DNA of 64,000 nucleotides from Polaribacter pectinis (GTDB lineage Bacteria > Bacteroidota > Bacteroidia > Flavobacteriales > Flavobacteriaceae): positions 1,333,501 through 1,397,500 of the forward strand of contig NZ_CP060695.1 of the NCBI RefSeq assembly GCF_014352875.1. Direction: 5' to 3'. Both the position numbers and the translations under genes were made by a program. Below the pieces are notes generated by a model. That model had not been told where the DNA came from, searched no databases, and was given only the letters and a program-made list of their open reading frames with translations. Shown here in pieces: positions 27,075-35,862 of this stretch (its first letter is position 1; each line of letters begins with the position of its first letter).

Positions 27075-29381
27075 TTAAACAGTTTGTAAATTATTTGGTG
27101 ATACTGTTACTTTTTCTCCGTTAACAAGAATGTTTAATTCATTGTTGCCATCAATTTCAAAAACAGTTCCATTTTGTGAAACACTCACAGTAATTATTTG
27201 ATTTCTAAAGTTTACTTTAAACGAATACGTTTGCCATCCTTTTGGAATTTTTGGTGCAAAAGTCAAGGTGTTATTTAACACTCTCATACCTCCAAAACCT
27301 TCTACAATACTCATCCAAGTTCCTGCCATAGAAGTAATATGTAACCCTTCTTCTACTTCGTGATTGTAATCGTCTAAATCTAATCTTGACGTTCTTAAAT
27401 AGAACGTATACGCTTGTTCCATTCTATCTAACTTTGCAGCTTGAATACTATGTACACAAGGAGAAAGTGAACTTTCATGAACTGTAAATGGTTCGTAAAA
27501 ATCGAAATGACGTTCTAATTCTTCCGTAGAAAAATCATCTTCGAACATGTAGAAACCTTGTAAAGTATCTGCTTGTTTTATGTATGGAGAACGTAAAATT
27601 CTGTCCCAACTCCATTTCTGGTTAATTGGTCTTTGACTTTTATCTAAATCTGCAACAGTAATTAATTCTTTATCTAAAAAACCATCTTGTTGTAAGAATA
27701 CATTATGCTCTTCCGAATATGGAAAATACATATTATCTGCCACTTTTTTCCATCCAATTAATTCATCATCAGTAAAATAAACTTTTTCTTTAATTCTAAT
27801 ATAATCTGAAATATGGTCAGTTTTTACAAGTTCTATATTTTTTAAAGCATAATTAATACACCATTTTGCAATGTAATTTGTGTACCAATTATTGTTGATA
27901 TTATTTTCATATTCATTGGGTCCTGTTACTCCCAAAATCATGAACTTATCTTTATTGGTAGAAAATGTTGCTCTTTGGTGCCAAAAACGTGCAATTCCTA
28001 TTAAAACTTCCAATCCTTTTTCTGGAATGTAAGAATAGTCGTTTGTAAAACGATGATAGTTAAAAATTGCAAATGCAATAGCGCCATTTCTATGAATTTC
28101 TTCAAAAGTAATTTCCCATTCATTATGACATTCTTCGCCATTCATTGTAACCATTGGATACAAAGCTGCCCCGTTTTTAAAACCTAATTTCTCAGCATTT
28201 TCAATCGCTTTTTCTAAATGATTGTATCTATATTCTAATAATTTTCTTGCTACAGATTGGTCTTTTGTTGCCATGTAAAATGGAATACAATACGCTTCTG
28301 TATCCCAATATGTGCTTCCTCCATATTTTTCTCCTGTAAATCCTTTTGGACCAATATTTAAAGTTGAATCTGTTCCTAAATAAGTTTGATTTAAGTGAAA
28401 AATATTAAAGCGAATTCCTTGTTGTGCTTTTACATCTCCTTCAATTGTTATGTCGGACATTTTCCAAATCTGCGCCCAGGATTGCTTTTGAGTTTCTAAT
28501 AAAGCATAGAAACCAAAACTTACAGCTTTGTCTAAAACATCTTTTGCTACTTTAACTAATTCGTCTTTATTATGATCTCTATCAACCACATAACCTCCAA
28601 ACTTATGAATTGTAAACGTTTGATTTTTTTTGGTTTCTTGTTGATAATTACATGAAACATAATTAGCTGTTTTTTCATTATTACAACCAGTTATTACTTC
28701 GTTTCCATCTAAAAACAAACGAGATTCCATAAAAGTACACGTATAAAAATGTGTTTTCATAGTTCTAGCTTTAATAAAAGATTGTTGGTTGTTTTGGGTA
28801 ACTTCTAAAACATCCCAAAATTGGTCATCCCAATTGGTATCTTCATTTGTAATTCCTGCATCTAAATATGGAGAAAAAGTAATTTTTGCATCGGAATTTA
28901 AAGGTGTTACAGCATATTTAATTGCTCCAACCTCATCTAATTCTAGACTTAAAAAACGTTTTGTTTCAACATTAATTTTAACTCCATTTTGTAAAACAGC
29001 TTCAAAACTTCGCGACAACCAACCTTCTTTCATGTTGAGTTCTCTCTTAAATTTTGAAACCTCTTTACAAGTGTGTAAATCTAAATTTTCGTCGTTAATT
29101 TGAACGTTAATTCCAATCCAATTTGGTGCATTTAAAACTTTTGCAAAATATTCTGGATAGCCGTTTTTCCACCAACCAACTCTAGTTTTATCTGGGTAGT
29201 AAACACCACCAATATAACTTCCTTGAAAAGTTGAACCCGTGTAATTTTCTTCGAAATTAGCACGTTGTCCCATAGCGCCATTACCAATACTGAATAGACT
29301 TTCAGACGATTTTACCATTTCTGGATTAAAACCTTCTTCTATGATGGACCAATCATTGGGTATGATATAATCTTGATTCAT
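27075..29381 (-). CDS. GH65 glycoside phosphorylase, probably maltose phosphorylase
   Basis: A 768-residue cytoplasmic enzyme (no signal peptide) that should cleave maltose with phosphate to glucose and beta-glucose 1-phosphate. GH65 architecture is visible: an N-terminal beta-sandwich (about residues 1-270) with the family stretch SIGNGAMGQRANFEE near 27-41, the (alpha/alpha)6 barrel (about 320-690) with KYGGSTYWDTEAYC and the catalytic motif ECHNEWEITFEEIHRNG near 415-430 holding the acid Glu, and a C-terminal domain. The motif matches maltose phosphorylases more than trehalose or kojibiose phosphorylases as I recall them. The adjacent beta-phosphoglucomutase and MFS importer genes complete the pathway. 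Specificity for maltose is strongly suggested by context rather than proven. Confidence 0.88.
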   Translation of the reverse strand: MNQDYIIPNDWSIIEEGFNPEMVKSSESLFSIGNGAMGQRANFEENYTGSTFQGSYIGGVYYPDKTRVGWWKNGYPEYFAKVLNAPNWIGINVQINDENLDLHTCKEVSKFKRELNMKEGWLSRSFEAVLQNGVKINVETKRFLSLELDEVGAIKYAVTPLNSDAKITFSPYLDAGITNEDTNWDDQFWDVLEVTQNNQQSFIKARTMKTHFYTCTFMESRLFLDGNEVITGCNNEKTANYVSCNYQQETKKNQTFTIHKFGGYVVDRDHNKDELVKVAKDVLDKAVSFGFYALLETQKQSWAQIWKMSDITIEGDVKAQQGIRFNIFHLNQTYLGTDSTLNIGPKGFTGEKYGGSTYWDTEAYCIPFYMATKDQSVARKLLEYRYNHLEKAIENAEKLGFKNGAALYPMVTMNGEECHNEWEITFEEIHRNGAIAFAIFNYHRFTNDYSYIPEKGLEVLIGIARFWHQRATFSTNKDKFMILGVTGPNEYENNINNNWYTNYIAKWCINYALKNIELVKTDHISDYIRIKEKVYFTDDELIGWKKVADNMYFPYSEEHNVFLQQDGFLDKELITVADLDKSQRPINQKWSWDRILRSPYIKQADTLQGFYMFEDDFSTEELERHFDFYEPFTVHESSLSPCVHSIQAAKLDRMEQAYTFYLRTSRLDLDDYNHEVEEGLHITSMAGTWMSIVEGFGGMRVLNNTLTFAPKIPKGWQTYSFKVNFRNQIITVSVSQNGTVFEIDGNNELNILVNGEKVTVSPNNLQTV

Positions 29382-29406
29382 TTTTATATTTTATTATAAG
29401 AAAATA

Positions 29407-29432
29407 GTGGGAAGTTAGAAGTGGGAAGTTAG
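29407..29432. repeat. Short direct repeat in the pgmB-GH65 gap
   Basis: Two copies of GTGGGAAGTTAG (29407-29418 and 29421-29432) separated by AA, inside the 140-base gap between the beta-phosphoglucomutase and GH65 genes. Otherwise the gap is AT-rich with nothing I recognise. Micro-repeats of this kind arise by slippage and could vary between strains. Confidence 0.7.
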
Positions 29433-29521
29433 TAGTCGAAATTCGTTTTTGAATTTTGATCTTTCTTCATTTTATAATTGAAATCTTCTAAACTCTTTTG
29501 CTGTTTTCTTGTTTCTATTTT

Positions 29522-30178
29522 CTAATTTTTATTGATTAAATCTTGTATAAAATTGGTGTCGATTTCTGTAAAATCTTTAAAATTATATCTTGCTTCAGAT
29601 AAGACTTTTTCATCTCCAATTCCTATACTAATCATTTTTGCACTATTTGCAGCTTGTACACCTGCAACAGCATCTTCAAAAACTAAACAATCGCTAGAAT
29701 TTACGCCCAATTGCTTTGCAGCTAAAAGAAATACTTCTGGATCTGGTTTTGCTTTTGTAACATTGTTACCATCTACAATTACATCAAAATAAGACAATAA
29801 ACCTACTTTTTCTAAAATTGGTTGCGCGTTTTTACTTGCAGAACCTAATGCTATTGGATGTTTTCTATCTTTTAAGTAATCTAATATTTTTGGAACGTCT
29901 GGTAATATTTCAGAAGCGTCCATATTTTCTATGTACTTTAAATAATCGACATTTTTCTCGATCATCCAAGTATCAAATTGTTCTTGTGTTGCTTCAACTT
30001 TACCAATTTCTAACAAAATTTCTAAACAACGCTTTCTACTAACGCCTTTAAATAATTCGTTTTGTTCTTTGGTAAATTCGAAACCTAAATCGTTGGCTAA
30101 ATTTTTCCAAGCTAAATAATGATATTTGGCAGTGTCTACAATAACACCATCCAAATCGAATATAAATCCTTTCTTCAT
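29522..30178 (-). CDS. pgmB: Beta-phosphoglucomutase (HAD superfamily)
   Basis: A 218-residue cytoplasmic HAD phosphatase-fold enzyme that converts beta-glucose 1-phosphate, the GH65 product, to glucose 6-phosphate. Motif I is FDLDGVIVDT with the phosphorylated Asp8 and acid/base Asp10. The helical cap contains FKGVSRKRCLEILL, motif II is GSASKNAQ, motif III is KAKPDPEVFL and motif IV is VFEDAVAGVQAA. All four are intact and the length is normal for the family. It sits 8 bases after the MFS gene and upstream of the GH65 gene, the usual order in maltose-phosphorylase operons of Bacteroidota. Confidence 0.93.
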   Translation of the reverse strand: MKKGFIFDLDGVIVDTAKYHYLAWKNLANDLGFEFTKEQNELFKGVSRKRCLEILLEIGKVEATQEQFDTWMIEKNVDYLKYIENMDASEILPDVPKILDYLKDRKHPIALGSASKNAQPILEKVGLLSYFDVIVDGNNVTKAKPDPEVFLLAAKQLGVNSSDCLVFEDAVAGVQAANSAKMISIGIGDEKVLSEARYNFKDFTEIDTNFIQDLINKN

Positions 30179-30186
30179 TTTAAATT

Positions 30187-31557
30187 TTAAATTTCTTCTT
30201 GATAACGAATTGCTTTTTTATTGGTAATTAATAAATTACACAAACCAGCAATTATTAAACTTATTCCTGCAACTGTCATTGCATGGATTGCTTCTTCTCC
30301 AATTAAATTAGATACATAATTAATACCACCTAACGCAGCAATAATTTGTGGAATTACAATAAACATGTTAAAAATTCCCATAATTACACCCATTTTCTTT
30401 GGGTCTACAGAACTCGATAACATTGCATAAGGCATGGAAAGAATACTACCCCAAGAAATTCCAATTAATACAAAACAGTATTTTAGCGTTTCTGGTGAAG
30501 CTGTATTCATTAGTAAAAAACCTGCACCCCCAGCAATTAAAGAAAACATGTGTACATATTTTCTGTTAATATTTCTTTTGGAAGTGTATAAGGTTAATAA
30601 TAATGCGAAAGCCATGGAAGATAAACCGTAAATTCCCATTGATGAACCTACCAAGTTGGAAGATTCTTGAAACTTTGTATTGGCAACCACAAAAGCATCT
30701 TTTTGTGCTAAATCTTGCATATTATAATCAGTTTCAATTGGTGCTGGCGATTGATAAACATGCTCTGTTAAAGCAGGATTTGCCAAACTCCACATCGTAA
30801 AAAAAGCAAACCAAGAGAAAAACTGAATAATCCCTAACTTTTTCATTGTTAATGGCATACTTCCAATATTATTTAAAATATCAGGAATAAAATTATTCTT
30901 TTTCGCCTTTTCTCTTTCGAATTCCTCCATGTCTTCTGGCGGATATTCATCTGTTGTAAAAACGGTATATAGAATACTTGCTAAAAAGACAAAAGCGCCA
31001 ATTGCAAAAGCAACTTTTACAGACATTGGCACCACTCCAGATTCAGCAACATTACTAACTCCTAATTGAGAAACCATCCAAGGTAAATTACTAGCAATCC
31101 AAGTTCCAATTCCAATAATTAATGTTTGTACAACAAAACCATAAGAACGTTGAGATTCCGGTAATTTATCTGCCACTAAGGCTCTAAATGGCTCCATAGA
31201 AATGTTTATGGAAGCATCTAAAATCCATAAAAAACCAGCGGCAACCCACAAAGCAGGTGAATTAGGAACTAAAAATAAAGCTATAGAGCTTAAAACTGCT
31301 CCTACTAAAAAGTAAGGTCTTCTTCTACCCCATTTTACGCTCCAAGTTCGATCACTCATATAACCAATAATTGGTTGTACAAGTAAACCTGTTAAGGGTG
31401 CAGCAATCCATAATAAAGGAATATCCTCCTTACCTGCTCCTAAAGTTTGAAAAATTCTTGACATAAATCCACCTTGAAGGGCGAATCCAAATTGTATTCC
31501 TAGAAACCCGAAACTCATGTTCCAAATTTGCCAGAAGCTTAATTTACGCTTTTCCAT
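30187..31557 (-). CDS. MFS sugar transporter (SLC45/GPH-like), probable maltose importer
   Basis: A 456-residue inner-membrane protein with about 12 hydrophobic helices and no signal peptide. The signature GYMSDRTWSVKWGRRRP (about residues 64-80) between helices 2 and 3 matches MFS sugar carriers of the sucrose/maltose SLC45-like group. A charged central loop (about 203-225, DEYPPEDMEEFEREKAKK) divides the two halves, and a periplasmic insertion around 270-310 is unusual but seen in bacterial homologues. As the first gene of the operon, followed by pgmB and GH65, it should carry maltose or short maltodextrins into the cytoplasm for phosphorolysis. A -7 element lies about 98 bases upstream of the ATG, after an inverted-repeat leader. 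Confidence 0.87.
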   Translation of the reverse strand: MEKRKLSFWQIWNMSFGFLGIQFGFALQGGFMSRIFQTLGAGKEDIPLLWIAAPLTGLLVQPIIGYMSDRTWSVKWGRRRPYFLVGAVLSSIALFLVPNSPALWVAAGFLWILDASINISMEPFRALVADKLPESQRSYGFVVQTLIIGIGTWIASNLPWMVSQLGVSNVAESGVVPMSVKVAFAIGAFVFLASILYTVFTTDEYPPEDMEEFEREKAKKNNFIPDILNNIGSMPLTMKKLGIIQFFSWFAFFTMWSLANPALTEHVYQSPAPIETDYNMQDLAQKDAFVVANTKFQESSNLVGSSMGIYGLSSMAFALLLTLYTSKRNINRKYVHMFSLIAGGAGFLLMNTASPETLKYCFVLIGISWGSILSMPYAMLSSSVDPKKMGVIMGIFNMFIVIPQIIAALGGINYVSNLIGEEAIHAMTVAGISLIIAGLCNLLITNKKAIRYQEEI

Positions 31558-31583
31558 TATCGAATATTATAAATGAATATTAC

Positions 31584-31639
31584 GATAAGTTTTTCGACTT
31601 ATCAATTAATAAATTTTGTGGAATGTAATTTATTGATAA
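31584..31639 (-). other. Structured leader upstream of the MFS gene
   Basis: Two inverted repeats lie between the predicted transcription start near 31648 and the ATG at 31557: GATAAG/CTTATC (31584-31589 and 31598-31603), and TTATCAATTAATAAATT against AATTTATTGATAA (31599-31615 and 31627-31639, one 4-base bulge). Because the arms overlap, they could form alternative structures. No known riboswitch is recognised. Confidence 0.4.
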
Positions 31640-31654
31640 ACCTTAATAATGTAA

Positions 31655-31662
31655 CAAAGATA
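31655..31662 (-). promoter_or_regulatory. Candidate -7 element (TATCTTTG) for the alpha-glucan degradation operon
   Basis: The minus strand reads TATCTTTG, a full TAnnTTTG match. No TTG lies at the usual distance upstream, which fits a promoter that depends on an activator such as a protein bound at 31704-31719. Confidence 0.55.
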
Positions 31663-31676
31663 TATTTATTTTATGA

Positions 31677-31694
31677 AATTGATAAAAATCAATT
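31677..31694. other. Inverted repeat between lacI-type gene and MFS promoter
   Basis: Perfect 7-base arms AATTGAT and ATCAATT with loop AAAA, located between the stop of the LacI-family gene and the -7 element of the MFS operon. It is AT-only apart from one G:C pair per arm, so it is a weak terminator at best. It could also be a regulator site around the missing -33 position. Confidence 0.4.
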
Positions 31695-31701
31695 AAAAAA
31701 G

Positions 31702-32724
31702 TTACGACGACGGTTTCGTAGATTCTCGTAATTTTAAGTCGCTAGAAATCACAATTTTTTTAGGTTTAAAAACTTCTGCTTCATTTTCTATTCTTTCTAT
31801 TAATAGTTCAACTGCTTGTTTACCCATTGTAAAACCATGTTGTGCAATTGTGGTAATTGATGGTGAAGAATATTCTGAAATTAAACCGTCTGTAAAACCT
31901 ATTACAGACATATCTTTTGGTACATTAAAACCTCTCTCTTTCGCTATTCTCATTGCATTTGCAGCATAAATTTCATTTACTGCAAAAACCGCATCAATAT
32001 CATGTTCAAAAACTTTTTCTATTTGACTTTTAATGTCTTTATTCTCATCAACCTCTACAATAAGCTTATTGTCCGTTTTAATATATTCTTCAATTAAGGC
32101 TTTCTCATACCCTTGCCTTCTTAAAGCTCCAACATTAACATGATTTGGAGTTGTAATTAATGCTATTTTTTTATTACCATTGCTTAATAAATGTTTCGTT
32201 GCTTTATAACCTGCACCAACATCATCTACTACAACTTTGTCACAAGAAATTTCGTCTACAACTCTATCAAATAATACCAATGGAATTTCTTCAGAAACCA
32301 AACCTTTAATGTGATTGAAGTCTTTATTTTCAAGCGTTTCACTTGCTATTGAAATAATTAAACCATCTACACTTCCATTAGATAAAACCTTTAAAGTTTC
32401 TACTTCTTTCTTGTAAGATTCATTAGAAAAACAAACCATAATATTATACCCTTTTGCATTGGCACCGTCTTCAATTCCCATAATAACTGTAGAGAAAAAA
32501 TGATGTACAATTTTAGGTAAAATAACCCCAATTACTTTGGTCTTTTGATTACGTAGTTGAAGCGCTAAATTGTTTGGCTTGTAGTTATAAAGGTTGGCAA
32601 AAGCTTGAATTTTATCTTTGGTTTCTTTACTAATTTCATGACTATCTTTTAAGGCTTTAGATACTGTAGATGTAGATACTCCTAATTCCTTCGCGATTGT
32701 TTTAATTGTAATTTTTTGCTTCAT
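31702..32724 (-). CDS. LacI-family transcription regulator (probable maltose/maltodextrin regulator)
   Basis: A 340-residue LacI/GalR-type regulator of normal length. The N-terminal DNA-binding domain shows TIKTIAKELGVSTSTVSKAL (about residues 5-25) and the hinge helix stretch YNYKPNNLALQLR. The periplasmic-binding-like effector domain follows, with GVILPKIVHHFF, LVLFDRVVDEI, VVDDVGAGYKATKHLL and VIGFTDG. It is divergent from the SusC gene at 32924 and upstream of the MFS operon. Matching 16-base sites lie in the divergent region (32798-32813) and across its own stop codon (31704-31719), so it likely controls both alpha-glucan operons and possibly itself. The effector is probably maltose or a maltodextrin, by context only. 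Confidence 0.92.
   Translation of the reverse strand: MKQKITIKTIAKELGVSTSTVSKALKDSHEISKETKDKIQAFANLYNYKPNNLALQLRNQKTKVIGVILPKIVHHFFSTVIMGIEDGANAKGYNIMVCFSNESYKKEVETLKVLSNGSVDGLIISIASETLENKDFNHIKGLVSEEIPLVLFDRVVDEISCDKVVVDDVGAGYKATKHLLSNGNKKIALITTPNHVNVGALRRQGYEKALIEEYIKTDNKLIVEVDENKDIKSQIEKVFEHDIDAVFAVNEIYAANAMRIAKERGFNVPKDMSVIGFTDGLISEYSSPSITTIAQHGFTMGKQAVELLIERIENEAEVFKPKKIVISSDLKLRESTKPSS
31704..31719 (-). promoter_or_regulatory. Candidate LacI-family operator upstream of the MFS operon
   Basis: The minus strand reads ACGAAACCGTCGTCGT. The first nine bases are identical to the site at 32798-32813, and 13 of 16 positions match overall. The outer arms ACGA/TCGT are palindromic. It overlaps the last codons and stop of the regulator gene, so part of the match could be coding coincidence. 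Its centre lies about 50 bases upstream of the -7 element at 31655-31662. Confidence 0.5.
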
Positions 32725-32760
32725 TTTTTATGAAATAAGAAATTTTGATGGTTTATAATG

Positions 32761-32780
32761 CTAATTTAATGATAAATTAG
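32761..32780. other. Perfect inverted repeat in the lacI-susC divergent region
   Basis: CTAATTTA and TAAATTAG separated by ATGA. It lies between the regulator start (32724) and the candidate operator at 32798. It is entirely A+T apart from the terminal C:G pair and the loop G, so it may be chance, a second regulator site, or part of the regulator's own promoter region. Confidence 0.4.
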
Positions 32781-32797
32781 AGAAAAAAGTTGTCAAC

Positions 32798-32813
32798 ACG
32801 AAACCGATTTCGT
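32798..32813 (+). promoter_or_regulatory. Candidate LacI-family operator upstream of susC
   Basis: ACGAAACCGATTTCGT has perfect 6-base arms ACGAAA/TTTCGT around CCGA, the size and form of a LacI-family operator with a central CG. It ends 13 bases before the TTG of the SusC promoter at 32827-32856, a position suited to activation. On the other strand it abuts a TTG (32794-32796) 19 bases from TATCATTA, a possible promoter of the regulator gene, where bound protein could autoregulate. Confidence 0.68.
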
Positions 32814-32826
32814 AGATTTTATTCTA

Positions 32827-32856
32827 TTGAAAATAAGGATTGTCTGTATATATTTA
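32827..32856 (+). promoter_or_regulatory. Promoter of the starch-binding susC operon
   Basis: TTG (32827-32829), a 19-base spacer, then TATATTTA (32849-32856), seven of eight positions of TAnnTTTG. The transcription start would be near 32862, giving a leader of about 60 bases before the ATG at 32924. Confidence 0.62.
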
Positions 32857-32923
32857 CAATGTGGAATGTAAATTTATTGTTATCAACAAGTCAAATTTAC
32901 AGTTATTATTTAACAAATTATAC

Positions 32924-35848
32924 ATGAAAAAATTTAAATTATTGTTAATTGGAATTCTTTTAACTACATCATTTAGCATGTTTGCGCAACAAACAGTAAA
33001 AGGTGTAGTAAAAGAAAAAGCAACAGGCGAACCTTTGCCTGGTGTTAGTGTAGTAGTTAAAGGCACTACAAGAGGATCACAAACTGATTTTAATGGAAAC
33101 TTTACAATAGAGAAAGTAAAAACTGGAGATGTTTTAGTTTTTAGATATCTTGGGTTTGCAGATAAAGAAGTTTCTATTGGAACTAATTTTAACATAACAG
33201 TTGAGTTAGATGAATCTGCAGAACAATTAGATGAAATTGTTGTTGTAGGTTACGGTACAACAACTGTAAAAGACGCTACAGGTTCTGTAGAGTCTATTAC
33301 TGCTAAAGATTTTACAAAAGGTAACATTGTAACACCAGAAAACTTATTAAGTGGTCGTGTTGCAGGTGTTAATATTACTACAGACGGAGCTCCAGGTGCT
33401 GGTTCTCAAATTAGAATTCGTGGTGGATCTTCTTTAGATGCTTCTAACGATCCATTAATAGTTATTGATGGTTTACCAATGGCAGGAAGTGCTGGTGGTT
33501 CTAGAGGTGTTTTAGCAAGTATAAACCCTAATGACATTGAGTCGTTTTCTGTATTAAAAGATGCTTCTGCAACTGCAATTTACGGTTCTAGAGGGGCAAA
33601 TGGTGTTATTATCATTACCACTAAAAAAGGTAGAAGCGAATATTCTTTAGATTACGATTTTCAAATGGGTTTTGGAGAAGTTAGAAACAGAATTAATGTT
33701 TTTGATGGTGATGCTTTTAGAACTTTAGCTCCACAGAAATTTCCTAGTTTAGCTGGTTTGTTAGGTACTGCTAACACAAATTGGCAAGATGAAATTTATC
33801 AAAAATCTGTATCAACGCAGCACAACCTTACTGCTAGAGGTCAAATTTTTGGGGTTATACCTACAAGATTATCTATTGGTATTTCTAGTATTGAAGGAAA
33901 CCTTTTAACTTCTAATTTTGATAGAGCAACTTTCTCTGTTTCTATGAATCCTAGTTTTTTAGATAACCATTTAAAAATAAACTTAAATTATAATAGAGCT
34001 TTTGAAGACAATAGATTTGCAGATAAAGGACAAATTGGAGCAGCTTTACGCTATGACCCAACACAACCTGTAAGAGATTCTAGCTCTCCTTTTGGTGGAT
34101 TTTACCAACATTACACAAGAGATGCTAACGGAATTATAATATCGCAAGGAACTAGAAACCCGGTTGCTGCTTTACTGCAAAACTCTGATTTATCTAACGT
34201 TTTTAGACAATATGGTAATTTAAAAATAGATTATAATTTTCATTTTTTACCAGAATTAACAGCTACTGTTAATGCCGGTTTCGATAAAACTTCTGCAGAT
34301 GGTACTAGAGTTAATTCATTAAACAGCCCAGCAAGTTATACAGATCTATTTATTGGTAATGATTCTGCTTATACCAATGAGGTTTCTAACGAATCTTTAG
34401 ATACCTACTTAAATTACGTAAATACATTTGGTAAATTAAAAACAGATGTAATGGCAGGTTATTCTTACCAAACTTTTAATGGTTCTGGTACAGATACAGG
34501 AAATAAAAGAAATGTTAATGGTGCAGTTCCAACAACAAGAGATGATACTCCTGTTGTTTTAATTGGTTTTCTTGCAAGAGCAAATTTAACTTTTAATGAA
34601 AAATACTTACTAACGCTTAACTACAGAAGAGATGGTTCTTCTAAATTTGGCCCAGAAAACAGATGGGGTAATTTTGGTGGTGCAGCATTAGCTTGGAGAA
34701 TGAGTGATGAAGATTTCTTAAAAGATTCTAAAGTTATCTCTGAATTAAAATTAAGAGCTAGTTATGGTGTTAACGGGCAACAAGATATAGATGGTTCAGA
34801 TTTGTATTTAGACAGATACCGTTTTGGAAACACAGATTCTCAATACATAATTGGAGGAAACCCAATTTTATCTACAATACCTGGAGGTAGAAGTTTTTTA
34901 AGATGGGAAAAAACTGCAACAGTAGAGCTTGGTGTAGATTATGGATTATTTGATAATAGAATTACAGGTTCTGTTAATGCATTTCAAAAAAACTCTACGG
35001 ATTTATTATCTAAAGCACCTGTAGCAGATGGTTCTAACTTTACAAATAGAATTTTTCAAAATATTGGAGAAATGAAAGTAAATGGTTTAGAGTTTACAGT
35101 AAATGCAGACGTTATAAAACAAGAAGATTTTAATTGGAATGCTAGTTTTAATGCTACATATATCGATAGAAAAATTGAAAAATTAGCTTTAGGACAAGAT
35201 ATTACAAAAGGTGGTATTTCTGGTGGAACTGGTAACTTTATACAACTTCATAGCGAAGGTTTTGCTCCAAATTCATTCTATGTATATAAACAATTGTACA
35301 ACACTGCAGGTAAACCTATTGAAGGTGCTTTTGCAGATTTAAATGGAGATGGAATTATAAATACTCAAGATAAGTATTTAAAAGAAGATCCTTTTGCAGA
35401 TGTAACTTTTGGTTTTCAATCTAGTATCGATTATAAAAATTTCGATTTAGCTTTTAATTTAAGAGCAAGTATTGGAAACTATTTATATAACAACGTAAAT
35501 TCTTCTTCTGCACAGTACGATTTAATTCAAGACAATGCCGTTTTAGGAAACATTCCAACAACTGTTTTAAATACAGATTTTCAAAGAACTTCAGATGTAA
35601 TACTTTCTGATATCTATTTAGAAAATGCTTCCTTCTTAAGAATGGATAATATAACATTAGGATATACTTTTGATAGACCTATCAAAAAATTTGCATCAAA
35701 TAGTATCCGTATTTGGGCTGGTATGCAAAATGTATTTACAATTACTAACTATTCTGGTTTAGACCCAGAATTAGCAAATGATGGTATAGATAATAACATT
35801 TACCCAAGACCAAGAACAATATTGGTTGGTGCAAACATTAAATTTTAA
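32924..35848 (+). CDS. SusC/RagA-family TonB-dependent transporter (alpha-glucan locus)
   Basis: A 974-residue TonB-dependent importer for malto-oligosaccharides. I start it at 32924 because the signal peptide (KKFKLLLIGILLTTSFSMFAQ) begins there; an upstream TTG at 32840 would add 28 residues that do not look like a signal and lies before the predicted transcription start. Domains are the carboxypeptidase-regulatory-like domain (about residues 22-100, EKATGEPLPGVSVVVKG), the TonB-box-like DEIVVVGYG, the plug with IRIRGGSSL and GSRGANGVIIITTKKG, and a barrel ending GANIKF. Four downstream genes follow with gaps under 30 bases. The alpha-glucan substrate comes from the SusE/F-like binding proteins and amylase in the same run. 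Confidence 0.95.
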   Translation: MKKFKLLLIGILLTTSFSMFAQQTVKGVVKEKATGEPLPGVSVVVKGTTRGSQTDFNGNFTIEKVKTGDVLVFRYLGFADKEVSIGTNFNITVELDESAEQLDEIVVVGYGTTTVKDATGSVESITAKDFTKGNIVTPENLLSGRVAGVNITTDGAPGAGSQIRIRGGSSLDASNDPLIVIDGLPMAGSAGGSRGVLASINPNDIESFSVLKDASATAIYGSRGANGVIIITTKKGRSEYSLDYDFQMGFGEVRNRINVFDGDAFRTLAPQKFPSLAGLLGTANTNWQDEIYQKSVSTQHNLTARGQIFGVIPTRLSIGISSIEGNLLTSNFDRATFSVSMNPSFLDNHLKINLNYNRAFEDNRFADKGQIGAALRYDPTQPVRDSSSPFGGFYQHYTRDANGIIISQGTRNPVAALLQNSDLSNVFRQYGNLKIDYNFHFLPELTATVNAGFDKTSADGTRVNSLNSPASYTDLFIGNDSAYTNEVSNESLDTYLNYVNTFGKLKTDVMAGYSYQTFNGSGTDTGNKRNVNGAVPTTRDDTPVVLIGFLARANLTFNEKYLLTLNYRRDGSSKFGPENRWGNFGGAALAWRMSDEDFLKDSKVISELKLRASYGVNGQQDIDGSDLYLDRYRFGNTDSQYIIGGNPILSTIPGGRSFLRWEKTATVELGVDYGLFDNRITGSVNAFQKNSTDLLSKAPVADGSNFTNRIFQNIGEMKVNGLEFTVNADVIKQEDFNWNASFNATYIDRKIEKLALGQDITKGGISGGTGNFIQLHSEGFAPNSFYVYKQLYNTAGKPIEGAFADLNGDGIINTQDKYLKEDPFADVTFGFQSSIDYKNFDLAFNLRASIGNYLYNNVNSSSAQYDLIQDNAVLGNIPTTVLNTDFQRTSDVILSDIYLENASFLRMDNITLGYTFDRPIKKFASNSIRIWAGMQNVFTITNYSGLDPELANDGIDNNIYPRPRTILVGANIKF

Positions 35849-35862
35849 TTAATAAAGAATTA

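Noticed and set aside
28789..29103. Plus-strand 104-residue open frame, the longest antisense frame in this part
   Set aside because: It is fully inside the GH65 gene, which has intact motifs. Its composition (Ser/Phe/Leu) is that of a reverse-strand shadow.
31677..31694. Intrinsic terminator of the LacI-family gene
   Set aside because: The arms hold only one G:C pair each and no T-run follows on the minus strand, so I list it only as an inverted repeat.
32840..32923. Upstream TTG start for the second SusC gene
   Set aside because: It would add 28 residues before a complete signal peptide and lies before the predicted transcript start near 32862.
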